Position numbers and translations under genes: made by a program
The notes under the pieces: model-generated
What the model saw: the letters and a program-made list of their open reading frames with translations, nothing else
Told to the model about the DNA's origin: nothing
Databases searched by the model: none
In this document: in pieces, positions 1 through 6,474 of the stretch
How positions within the stretch are numbered: the stretch's first letter is position 1
Layout: each line of letters begins with the position of its first letter
Assembly (NCBI GenBank): GCA_902781245.1
Contig: CACZIP010000022.1
Span: 1 to 13,416, forward strand
Source: an uncultured Coriobacteriaceae bacterium
GTDB taxonomy: Bacteria; Actinomycetota; Coriobacteriia; Coriobacteriales; Eggerthellaceae
DNA length: 13,416 nucleotides
Reading direction: 5' to 3'

Positions 1-1
1 C

Positions 2-1978
2 AAGTTGCTCGTCATGTGGGGCATGGACCCGGTCGTCGCCTGGTTCGGCCCGACGTCGTACTATATGCAACTCGCACACGAGTACGGCCTGAAGACCATC
101 GTCATCGACCCGCGCTACACGCAGAGCGCCGAGCTGCTCGCCGACCAGTGGATCCCCATCCGCCCCGGCACCGACCTGGCCATGATGCTCGCCGTCGCGC
201 AAGTGCTCTACGAAGAGGACCTCATCGACCACGAATTCGTCGACCAGTGGGTTGACAAGGAGGGCTTCGAAGAGTGGCGCGCCTACGTCATGGGCGAGGG
301 CGATGACGGCATCAAGAAGACCCCCGAGTGGGCCGCGCCGATCTGCGCCGTGCCTGCCGAGACCATCCGCGAATTCGCCCGCTTGTACGGCACCACCAAA
401 CCGGTGCACCTGCAGTACTTCTACTCCTGCGCGAAGCGCCACATGGGCGACTACTCGGCATCGGCCTCGATGCTGCTGCAGGCCATGACGGGCAACATCG
501 CATGCCCCGGCGGCTGCCAGACGGGCGCTTGCCTGCCCACGCCGGCCCGCATCCCCGCACCGCGCGCCGACTTCCACCAGGCACCGCCCGAGTATCCGGT
601 CCAGGTGCTGTTCAACAACAACTGCCTGACCGAGATCCTGGCCAACCAGAAGGAATACTGGGAAGGCCGCATGCCCGAAGAGGAGTTCCGCCGCATCATC
701 GGCTCGCCGACCGACGAGTCGCCGCTGCCCAACGTGCAGATGCTCATCTTCGAGAACAACTACGCCAACAACCACTCCGACACCAACAAGCGTCTGAAGG
801 GCATGGCCGACACCGAATTCAACTGGGGCTTCCAGTGGCACATCAACCAGCCCACGGCTGAGGTGTGCGACATCATCCTGCCGGCTCCCGTATGGCAGTT
901 CGAGGGCATGGACCAGTACATGTACGGCCACCAGCGCTTCGTGAGCGGCCCGAACGGCATGCGCAACTACTTCACCTTCTGCGGCCGCGGCGCCGACTTC
1001 CCCGGCGAGGTCCGCTCGAAGGAATGGGTGTGGACGCAGATCGCCGAGCGCCTGGGCGTCGTCGACAAGTTCAACCCGCGTCTGGCCGGCGTGCCGCACG
1101 ACAAGTTCGTGGACGCGCAGGAGGCTATCTACAAGGAGGCCTTCGAGACCTGGGCTGACAACGAGACCCTGTGGGCATACCTCGACCGTGAGCCCATGAC
1201 GTGGGAAGAGTTCAACGAGCATCCGGTCATCCGCATCGATGCCGAAAACCCCTACTACCCGTTCAAGCACATGATCGAGCGCGGTGAGAGCCCGTTCTTC
1301 ACGCCCACCGGCAAGATCGAGTTCTCCTCGAACTTCGTCAAGACCCACGACATGACCAAGACGCGCTGGCGCGGTCAGATCGAGCCCATGCCCGTGTGGA
1401 GCCCGAGCTACGTCGAAGGCGACATCGGATCGGCGTCAAACGACGGCTTCTACAACCCCAAGGTCAAGGACTACCCGCTGTCGCTCGTGTCGCCGGTGTC
1501 GATTTACCGCCAGCACTCAAGCAACGACAACAACCCGTTCATGCGCGAGGACGTGTACCGCCACTCCGTGTGGATCTCGGGCGTCGACGCACAACAGCGC
1601 GGCATCAAGGACGGCGACATCTGCCGCGTCTACAGCGACAAGGGCGAGGCGTTGCTGACCGCCTACGTGACCAACCGCATGATGCCCGGCACTGCCGCCG
1701 TGCACCACGGCGCATGGTTCCAGACCGACGGCACGCCGGCCGAGCTGAACGAGTATGGACAGGACCTGCGCGGTGCGCCGAACATCCTGCTCAGCGACCA
1801 GCATCTGCCGCACATCCTGGGCGCGCTGATCATTGCCGGCCTCGTCGAGGTCGAGAAGTATGCCGACGGCGACGCTGAGGGCTACGGCCTCGAAGCCGAG
1901 CGTTCGGGCATGAGGGGAGCGAGCGTGGCAGTGTCGCTGCGCCAGAAGCTCGGAGAGAAGGAAGGAGCGGGACGATGA
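2..1978 (+). CDS. DMSO reductase family molybdopterin oxidoreductase, catalytic subunit (5' truncated by window)
   Basis: This is the catalytic subunit of a DmsA-like enzyme that would reduce an S- or N-oxide or related acceptor using a bis-molybdopterin guanine dinucleotide cofactor. The frame is open to the window edge, so the N-terminus (about 200 residues judging from E. coli DmsA, including any Tat signal and the first Fe-S site) lies outside. Counting from the codon at nt 5, family signatures are IDPRYT (34-39), WIPIRPGTD (about 49-57), a TGN..CPGG segment near 162-170, PTGKIEF (434-440) and an IYRQHSSNDN segment near 500, which begins the C-terminal molybdopterin-dinucleotide-binding domain with VWISGVDAQQRGIKDGD. 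The stop overlaps the start of the Fe-S subunit gene by ATGA, so the two are translationally coupled. The exact acceptor cannot be told from sequence: this family also contains reductases for many other organic and inorganic acceptors. The family assignment is firm, the substrate is not. Confidence 0.93.
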   Translation, partial: KLLVMWGMDPVVAWFGPTSYYMQLAHEYGLKTIVIDPRYTQSAELLADQWIPIRPGTDLAMMLAVAQVLYEEDLIDHEFVDQWVDKEGFEEWRAYVMGEGDDGIKKTPEWAAPICAVPAETIREFARLYGTTKPVHLQYFYSCAKRHMGDYSASASMLLQAMTGNIACPGGCQTGACLPTPARIPAPRADFHQAPPEYPVQVLFNNNCLTEILANQKEYWEGRMPEEEFRRIIGSPTDESPLPNVQMLIFENNYANNHSDTNKRLKGMADTEFNWGFQWHINQPTAEVCDIILPAPVWQFEGMDQYMYGHQRFVSGPNGMRNYFTFCGRGADFPGEVRSKEWVWTQIAERLGVVDKFNPRLAGVPHDKFVDAQEAIYKEAFETWADNETLWAYLDREPMTWEEFNEHPVIRIDAENPYYPFKHMIERGESPFFTPTGKIEFSSNFVKTHDMTKTRWRGQIEPMPVWSPSYVEGDIGSASNDGFYNPKVKDYPLSLVSPVSIYRQHSSNDNNPFMREDVYRHSVWISGVDAQQRGIKDGDICRVYSDKGEALLTAYVTNRMMPGTAAVHHGAWFQTDGTPAELNEYGQDLRGAPNILLSDQHLPHILGALIIAGLVEVEKYADGDAEGYGLEAERSGMRGASVAVSLRQKLGEKEGAGR

Positions 1979-2718
1979 CGCAGCATGGTTTCCTGTTCGA
2001 CATGAACCGCTGCTACGCCTGCCAGGCGTGCAGCATCGCTTGCAAGGACTGGAACGGCATCGAACCCGGTGCCGAGAAGTGGATGACGGTCTACGAGTGG
2101 GAAGAGGGCACGTTCCCGAACCTGCGCCTCCACTCGCTGGCGTTCCCCTGCGCGCATTGCGAGGATCCCTCGTGCGCGAAGGCATGCCCGAACGGTGCAA
2201 TCTACAAGGAAGACCAGTTCGGCGCCGTCCTGGTCGACCAGGACAAGTGCGAGGGTTGCCGCAAGTGCTACGACGCCTGCCCCTATGGCGCCCCGCGTTT
2301 CGCATCGGACGAGCCGGGCACCAAGATGAGCAAGTGCACCATGTGCATCGACCGCCTCGTCGAAGGCAAGCAGCCCATCTGCACGCTGTCGTGCCCGCTG
2401 CGCGCATTCGATTTCGGCGAGCTCGACGAGCTCATCGAGAAGTACGGCGACGTGCGCTACTGCGAGGGCATGCCTGACCCGTCAATCACCAAGCCGGCCT
2501 ACCTCGTGTGGAACCCGCGCGAGAAGACGCCGCTGATCCCCTACGACGCCGACGAGGCCATCAAGCTCAACCAGCAGCGCGGTGACTTGGGCACCATGTT
2601 CGAGAGCGAAGAGGACCTCAAGACGTTCGACGAGGGCACGATTCGCCGCGACGAGCTCAAGATGAAGCACACGACCGTGGCAGAGCTCATGCGCGCCACG
2701 CGCAACGACATGGCGTAG
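1975..2718 (+). CDS. DmsB-like four-[4Fe-4S] electron transfer subunit
   Basis: This is the iron-sulfur partner that would pass electrons to the molybdenum subunit encoded just upstream. Its 247 residues contain 16 cysteines in four ferredoxin-type groups: C13/C16/C19/C23, C59/C62/C67/C71, C92/C95/C98/C102 and C121/C124/C136/C140. This is the standard DmsB/NrfC arrangement for four [4Fe-4S] clusters. It is somewhat longer than E. coli DmsB (205 residues), with an acidic and basic C-terminal extension of low complexity. The ATG overlaps the upstream stop as ATGA and has GAAGGAG about 8 nt before it, which fixes the start. There is no signal peptide, as expected if it is exported by riding on the Tat-targeted catalytic subunit. 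No DmsC-like membrane anchor or DmsD-like chaperone follows; the transcript appears to end in the hairpins just downstream. Confidence 0.94.
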   Translation: MTQHGFLFDMNRCYACQACSIACKDWNGIEPGAEKWMTVYEWEEGTFPNLRLHSLAFPCAHCEDPSCAKACPNGAIYKEDQFGAVLVDQDKCEGCRKCYDACPYGAPRFASDEPGTKMSKCTMCIDRLVEGKQPICTLSCPLRAFDFGELDELIEKYGDVRYCEGMPDPSITKPAYLVWNPREKTPLIPYDADEAIKLNQQRGDLGTMFESEEDLKTFDEGTIRRDELKMKHTTVAELMRATRNDMA

Positions 2719-2757
2719 GAGCGTTCATCCAGACGCGATAGCGCTGAAAACTTGCAA

Positions 2758-2789
2758 GGTGGCCTCCCCCTCCCAAACACAAGGCCACC
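2758..2789 (+). other. Hairpin downstream of the dms genes
   Basis: GGTGGCCT (2758-2765) pairs perfectly with AGGCCACC (2782-2789) around a 16-nt loop. It lies 40 nt after the dmsB-like stop and directly before a stronger hairpin. It lacks a T tail, so by itself it is more likely an mRNA 3'-end structure than a terminator. Confidence 0.5.
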
Positions 2790-2793
2790 GCAG

Positions 2794-2830
2794 AGGGGCG
2801 GTATCCACTCGAGATGCCGCCCCTTATTTC
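2794..2830 (+). terminator. Intrinsic terminator of the dms operon
   Basis: AGGGGCGGTAT (2794-2804) pairs with ATGCCGCCCCT (2814-2824) over 11 bp with a single G-U, around a 9-nt loop, and is followed by TATTTC. Its GC-rich stem and position between the dms genes and the LysR gene fit an intrinsic terminator, although the T tract is short. Confidence 0.7.
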
Positions 2831-2848
2831 ACCAGGTGTTAAGTAGCA

Positions 2849-2871
2849 GCCTCCACCAGTTTGGTAGAGGC
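2849..2871. promoter_or_regulatory. Imperfect 23-bp palindrome upstream of the LysR gene, candidate operator
   Basis: The arms are GCCTC-x-ACCA (2849-2858) and TGGT-x-GAGGC (2862-2871) around GTT, with one symmetrical mismatch. A related half, AACTGGTGG at 2931-2939, is the exact reverse complement of CCACCAGTT at 2853-2861. The TATAAT at 2903-2908 lies between them. The layout suggests sites for an autoregulating LysR protein. The alternative is an RNA hairpin, since the palindrome is followed by TATTTC just as the upstream terminator is. Confidence 0.45.
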
Positions 2872-2902
2872 TATTTCATACAATGTGGTAGTTGTTGCCA
2901 GC

Positions 2903-2908
2903 TATAAT
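2903..2908 (+). promoter_or_regulatory. Candidate -10 box of the LysR gene
   Basis: A perfect TATAAT lies about 100 nt before the LysR start codon, in the gap after the dms terminator. No good -35 hexamer sits 17 nt upstream, so a promoter here would probably need an activator. The assignment rests on the hexamer and location only. Confidence 0.4.
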
Positions 2909-3006
2909 TCCCGTATACTCAAAGTGTTCGAACTGGTGGGAACGGGCCTGGACAAGCGGTTTTCTTTTGCTCGGTTCTCGAGTGCGACGAATGGGGGGTT
3001 TAAGAC

Positions 3007-3924
3007 ATGCATCTTGAAGAAATCGAAATCATCAAGGCGGTCAGCGAATCGAAGTCGCTCTCTCAAGCGGCCGACAAGTTGCATATGTCGCGGCCAAATC
3101 TGAGCCAGAAGATCTCGATGCTCGAGAAGGACTTGGGCATGCAGCTCTACGAACGCACGCCCCAGGGCATCAACCCCACGCGCTCGGGCCTCATGCTGTT
3201 CGAGTTCGCCAAGCGCGTCTCGATCATGTCCGAGGAGCTGCAAGTCGAACTCGCTTCACTCGGCGAAAGCTTCACGCCCGACGTATCGATAGGCATCAGC
3301 TTGGCCGACGGCGTCGAGTTGATTCCGCCGCTTGTCATGGCATATCGCCACGGGCATCCCGATGTAACATTCCACCTCGACGCTGGCTACGAACCCGAAC
3401 TGTTCAAGAAGCTTCTCGATTCGGCAACTGATTTCGCTATCGTCGAGGATCGCACGATGGAAAGCCGCCTTCGAATCGAGCTGCTCGGACAAGAGGAGCT
3501 CATCATCGCGGCGCCGAATTGCCCGCCCTACAGCCGCATGGCTCAGCCGGTCAAGTATGAGAAGCTGTTGCCACTGCCCATGGTCATCTACGAGTGGAAT
3601 TCGGGCCGTCACATGGTGGGCAACCGCCATTTCCGCGTGTACCACGACAGCGGGTTGAAAGACAACAACATCGTGCTGCGCGCCGACACCCACGAGGCAA
3701 TGATTGCGGCCGTGCGTGCCGGTATCGGCTGGGGGTCGTTCCCCAAATGCATTTGGGAGCGGTACAAGGACGACTCGTCGCTCATAGAAATCAAGATTGA
3801 TACGACACCCATCCTCTACGACGTGAGCCTGGCAACCGTCGAAGGCCGCCCGCTCTCCCCCATCGCGCAAGATTTCTACGAGTTCGTGAAGTCCAACATC
3901 AACCGCAGCTTCTTCTTCGAGTAA
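3007..3924 (+). CDS. LysR family transcriptional regulator
   Basis: This is a 305-residue protein, the usual size for LysR regulators. Residues 1-60 form the N-terminal winged helix-turn-helix, with the recognisable LSQAADKL (18-25) and SRPNLSQKI (28-36) and the wing YERTPQGINPTRSG. Residues from about 88 onward form the two-lobed periplasmic-binding-protein-like effector domain. The effector cannot be inferred. The ATG is preceded by a run of six G (2993-2998) 8 nt upstream, an acceptable but not classical ribosome binding site. It has its own intergenic region with a palindrome and a TATAAT box, so autoregulation is likely. Candidate targets are itself, the dms operon upstream, or the permease genes downstream; nothing in the sequence decides among these. 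Confidence 0.93.
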   Translation: MHLEEIEIIKAVSESKSLSQAADKLHMSRPNLSQKISMLEKDLGMQLYERTPQGINPTRSGLMLFEFAKRVSIMSEELQVELASLGESFTPDVSIGISLADGVELIPPLVMAYRHGHPDVTFHLDAGYEPELFKKLLDSATDFAIVEDRTMESRLRIELLGQEELIIAAPNCPPYSRMAQPVKYEKLLPLPMVIYEWNSGRHMVGNRHFRVYHDSGLKDNNIVLRADTHEAMIAAVRAGIGWGSFPKCIWERYKDDSSLIEIKIDTTPILYDVSLATVEGRPLSPIAQDFYEFVKSNINRSFFFE

Positions 3925-3948
3925 GAGGACCTGCGACGGCGAGACATC

Positions 3949-4395
3949 CTACCGCCGCACAAAATACCAGAGCGCTCCGCTTAGCACTGCACCCGCGAGC
4001 GAGCAGGCGATATCAGCAGGATTGTGCCCGTCGAAGATGCCGATGACTACGGTTGCCGCACCGCACAGCAAGGCGACAACTGCCACGAGGCGCGCATTGC
4101 GCAGCGCGTTGCCTTCTTGCGTACGAGCGCCCAGCCCCAACACGCCGGCCATGAACAGCACGAGGGCAGTTGCCAGGCACACGCGACCCATGCCGGATTC
4201 GACCGCGCGGTCAGGATTCATGACACCGGTGATGTTTGTGATGGCGGACAGATCGAACAGTATGCAGAAGACCGCTTTGGCGACCGCGCAGATGATGAGC
4301 GCAACTGAGATCGCACACAGCTTTCGGTTGAGCTCGACCGTCACCGGGTCGAGCTGTGGAGCGGATTTCACGCTCTTGTTCGGTTTCTTCGACAT
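3949..4395 (-). CDS. Small four-helix membrane protein of unknown function
   Basis: I do not recognise this family. The protein has 148 residues with a basic N-terminus (MSKKPNKSVK) and four hydrophobic stretches, at roughly residues 25-50, 70-90, 102-122 and 128-145, ending WYFVRR. The first and second helices are separated by a loop rich in polar residues; the loops hold no clear catalytic motif. The start at 4395 is chosen because GGGAG lies 6 nt upstream; an in-frame ATG at 4422 would add nine residues but has no good ribosome binding site. The gene converges on the LysR gene with a 24-nt gap between stops and no strong terminator between them. A tiny ORF with an excellent ribosome binding site lies upstream on the same strand. 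Confidence 0.75.
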   Translation of the reverse strand: MSKKPNKSVKSAPQLDPVTVELNRKLCAISVALIICAVAKAVFCILFDLSAITNITGVMNPDRAVESGMGRVCLATALVLFMAGVLGLGARTQEGNALRNARLVAVVALLCGAATVVIGIFDGHNPADIACSLAGAVLSGALWYFVRR

Positions 4396-4456
4396 GTTCG
4401 CTCCCATCGTAACGACACCCATAAAACCGGTACCAGGTAACCCTGTTTCTTGATTT

Positions 4457-4486
4457 CTATCGTACGCCGCCTTGGCGGTGGCGCAT
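4457..4486 (-). CDS. Possible nine-codon leader peptide ORF
   Basis: On the minus strand a perfect AGGAGG (4493-4498) is followed after 6 nt by ATG and an ORF reading MRHRQGGVR then stop, rich in arginine (3 of 9). It ends about 60 nt before the start of the small membrane protein gene. The inverted repeat CCGCC-TT-GGCGG falls inside it. The unusually good Shine-Dalgarno sequence is what draws attention; no homology can be judged at this length. Confidence 0.3.
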   Translation of the reverse strand: MRHRQGGVR

Positions 4487-4974
4487 TCTCAACCTCCTCA
4501 TTACGGTGTCGCAATACGGGTGCGATGCTGTCTGACCGCATACCTGCTGTCAGCACAGCAACACGCCGTTGTAAATAATCCTGACAGCAACGAATGGCCC
4601 CTACACCTGCGGAAACAAATCAAAACGGCCATTTCGTCCACCCCGCGGAACGGATGATTTCCCGTTCGTAAACTGCAAATCGAGGGGCGGTCGAGCATCG
4701 ACGCTTGTCCGCCAGAGCTTCCAGAGCCGATTACGTCTCGACGGTCAAAGACGAGCAGAGGTTGGAGGTGAACGTCATCGACGAGGCGCGTGCCCATGTG
4801 CGGGGCGCACGCCGTGCTTGCCGGGAGCTTGTTCCGGTACGGCAATCAGCCGGGCCCTATATAAGGTGTCCGTCAAGGTACATGAATCGGGCCGATGCAG
4901 AGATTCAGTATTTTACGCGAGCATCGGGAAGTAGCTCATTTCAGGTCTTGTAACCTTTAGGAGAGGATTCATCA
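4487..4974. other. Gene-poor intergenic region of about 490 bp
   Basis: No convincing gene is visible. The open frames on either strand have no good start context or family signature. The region holds three copies of a TGCTGTC-type motif (4526-4589), a GAACGG/CCGTTC inverted repeat near 4648, and the ribosome binding site AGGAGAGG at 4959-4966. It must contain the promoters for the flanking divergent genes, but I cannot place them confidently. Decayed coding sequence is possible. Confidence 0.5.
4526..4589. repeat. TGCTGTC-type repeats, candidate regulator sites
   Basis: TGCTGTCTG (4526-4534) and TGCTGTCAG (4545-4553) are in the same orientation 19 bp apart. CTGACAGCA (4581-4589) is the exact reverse complement of the second, 36 bp further on. 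They lie between the divergent small membrane protein and GntP-permease genes, where a shared operator would be expected. The function is inferred from position and repetition only. Confidence 0.35.
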
Positions 4975-6309
4975 ATGGAAGTTATAGGTGTCATCGGCAT
5001 TCTTGCTGCACTTGCCTTCTTCATCATCATGGCAATGCGCGGCTACAATGTGCTCATAATCGCGCCAATTACCGCGATCATCATCATTCTCACCAATCAA
5101 ATGGATTTCTCGGCGTCGTTCTTGTCTGACCCTGCGACGTCGTATATGGCGGGTCTTGCGGGCTTCGTCAGAAACAACATGCTGATATTCTTGCTTGCGG
5201 CAATTCTCGGCAAGTATTTGGATGTTTCAGGGGCTGCCCGCTCAATCGCCAATGCGCTTGTGAGCAAAATCGGAAAGGACAATCCTTTCCTCGTTTTGGC
5301 TGGCATCGCTCTGGTGGGTGCTATTTTGACGTATGGCGGCGTTGCGCTGTTCGTGGTCATGTTTGCGATGATTCCGCTCGCGCGACCGCTTTTCAAGGCG
5401 GCGGACATCCCGTGGCATCTGTTCATGGCTGCATTCGCGCTTGGTTGCACGGGCTTTACGATGACCATGCTCCCGGGCACGCCTGCTGCAGCAAACGTCG
5501 TTGCGGCGAATTACACGGGAGTTACCGTCACGTCAGCGCCCGTGCTTGGCATTTTGGCAACAATCATCATGATCGTTGGCGGTCTCTTCTACTTCAAGGT
5601 TGCTATCAAGCGCGCCAAGGATCGCGGTGAGGTCTACGATTGCACGCTCCCTGAAGCAGAGATCAAAGAAGACGAGAAGTTGCCCAATGTTGGTATCGCG
5701 CTGGCTCCTCCCATCGTTTTGATCCTGATCATCATCATCGGGTCTCAGTTCAAGATTCCGAACATCGTCTACATCGGCATGACTATCGCCATCGTCTTGA
5801 GCATGATCCTGTTCCATCCCTTCATCAAGAATCATGGTGGCCATCGCGACGTGCTGAGCAATGGCGCGAAGGATTCGCTTGGGCCGACCCTGTTCACCGC
5901 TGCTGGTGTCGGCATCGGTTCGGTGATCGGCGCATCTGCAGGCTTTGCCATCATGTACGAAGCCATTTTCAACATGCCCGGCGGTCCGCTCGTCTCCGCG
6001 GCCGTACTGTCGTTCATCCTGGGTGGCTGCCTTGGCTCCGGCACGGGCGCTCTGGGCATCATCGGCGCGAATTTCGTTGGCGACTATTTGGCGACTGGCG
6101 TGTCTGCCGCGGCGTTGTACAAGGTTATTGCCATTGCCGCGACCACTGGCGGTGCGATGCCTAATGCCGGTTCGATGTTCGGCATGTTCAACGCCATGGG
6201 CTTGAACCACAAAAACGCATATCGCCATGTGTTCTGGATCGACATCGTCGTCTCCATGATTGCACTGGTCGTAGTCATCATTCTCGGGTCGCTTGTAGGC
6301 GGAATCTAA
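4975..6309 (+). CDS. GntP family permease (gluconate/organic acid:H+ symporter family)
   Basis: This 444-residue, highly hydrophobic protein matches the length of GntP-family transporters (E. coli GntP is 447). It shows family-like segments: an N-terminal RGYNVLIIAPITA, TYGGVALFVVMF, a LPGTPAAANV loop, and the C-terminal GGAMPNAGSMFGMFNAMG. It should be an inner-membrane symporter for a small organic acid such as a sugar acid, hydroxy acid or citrate-like compound; the substrate is not readable from sequence. A strong AGGAGAGG (4959-4966), 8 nt before the ATG, fixes the start. A hairpin series follows the stop, so it may be transcribed partly separately from the NCS1 permease downstream. No catabolic enzyme genes accompany it in the window to hint at the substrate. 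Confidence 0.88.
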   Translation: MEVIGVIGILAALAFFIIMAMRGYNVLIIAPITAIIIILTNQMDFSASFLSDPATSYMAGLAGFVRNNMLIFLLAAILGKYLDVSGAARSIANALVSKIGKDNPFLVLAGIALVGAILTYGGVALFVVMFAMIPLARPLFKAADIPWHLFMAAFALGCTGFTMTMLPGTPAAANVVAANYTGVTVTSAPVLGILATIIMIVGGLFYFKVAIKRAKDRGEVYDCTLPEAEIKEDEKLPNVGIALAPPIVLILIIIIGSQFKIPNIVYIGMTIAIVLSMILFHPFIKNHGGHRDVLSNGAKDSLGPTLFTAAGVGIGSVIGASAGFAIMYEAIFNMPGGPLVSAAVLSFILGGCLGSGTGALGIIGANFVGDYLATGVSAAALYKVIAIAATTGGAMPNAGSMFGMFNAMGLNHKNAYRHVFWIDIVVSMIALVVVIILGSLVGGI

Positions 6310-6319
6310 CCTGTTCCAT

Positions 6320-6340
6320 TCAAGGGCTCGGTTCCCTTGA
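6320..6340 (+). other. Hairpin after the GntP-type permease
   Basis: TCAAGGG (6320-6326) pairs with CCCTTGA (6334-6340) around a 7-nt loop, 10 nt after the permease stop codon. It is the first of three consecutive inverted repeats in the 165-bp gap. Confidence 0.45.
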
Positions 6341-6349
6341 CACAACTCT

Positions 6350-6380
6350 GCCCGCCTGGGTCAACAGTCCAGGCGGGCTT
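6350..6380 (+). terminator. Probable (weak-tailed) intrinsic terminator
   Basis: GCCCGCCTGG (6350-6359) pairs perfectly with CCAGGCGGGC (6369-6378) around a 9-nt loop. The tail is only TT followed by CCCC, so termination may be partial or conditional. Confidence 0.5.
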
Positions 6381-6438
6381 CCCCGAAAAAGAACGCATCT
6401 ATCGAAAGATGTGGGAACGTGCGCCCTTTTTCGGGGAA
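6379..6438 (+). promoter_or_regulatory. 13-bp perfect inverted repeat in the leader of the NCS1 permease
   Basis: TTCCCCGAAAAAG (6379-6391) is the exact reverse complement of CTTTTTCGGGGAA (6426-6438). Inside the 34-nt loop, CATCT and AGATG form a further small stem. The left arm directly abuts the preceding hairpin, and the right arm ends 37 nt before the permease start. It could be a regulatory mRNA structure or a regulator site; it resembles no riboswitch class I know. Confidence 0.45.
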
Positions 6439-6474
6439 TTCGAAGGGAAAACCGAAACTGCCAGGAGGGGAATC

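Noticed and set aside
1517..2407. Minus-strand open frame across the dmsA/dmsB-like junction
   Set aside because: It spans two well-supported plus-strand genes and is Arg/Cys/Ser-rich low-complexity, as expected for antisense of GC-rich DNA.
4501..4845. Minus-strand 114-codon frame in the gene-poor region
   Set aside because: Parts read plausibly, but there is no ribosome binding site, no recognisable family and the cysteine/arginine content is uneven; decayed coding sequence cannot be excluded.
6337..6342. TTGACA as a -35 box for the NCS1 permease
   Set aside because: No TATAAT-like hexamer lies 16-18 nt downstream, and the bases belong to a hairpin arm and its edge.
5533..6345. Minus-strand 270-codon open frame opposite the GntP-type permease
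   Set aside because: Its Asp/His/Gln/Arg-rich composition is the usual reverse image of a hydrophobic membrane protein gene.
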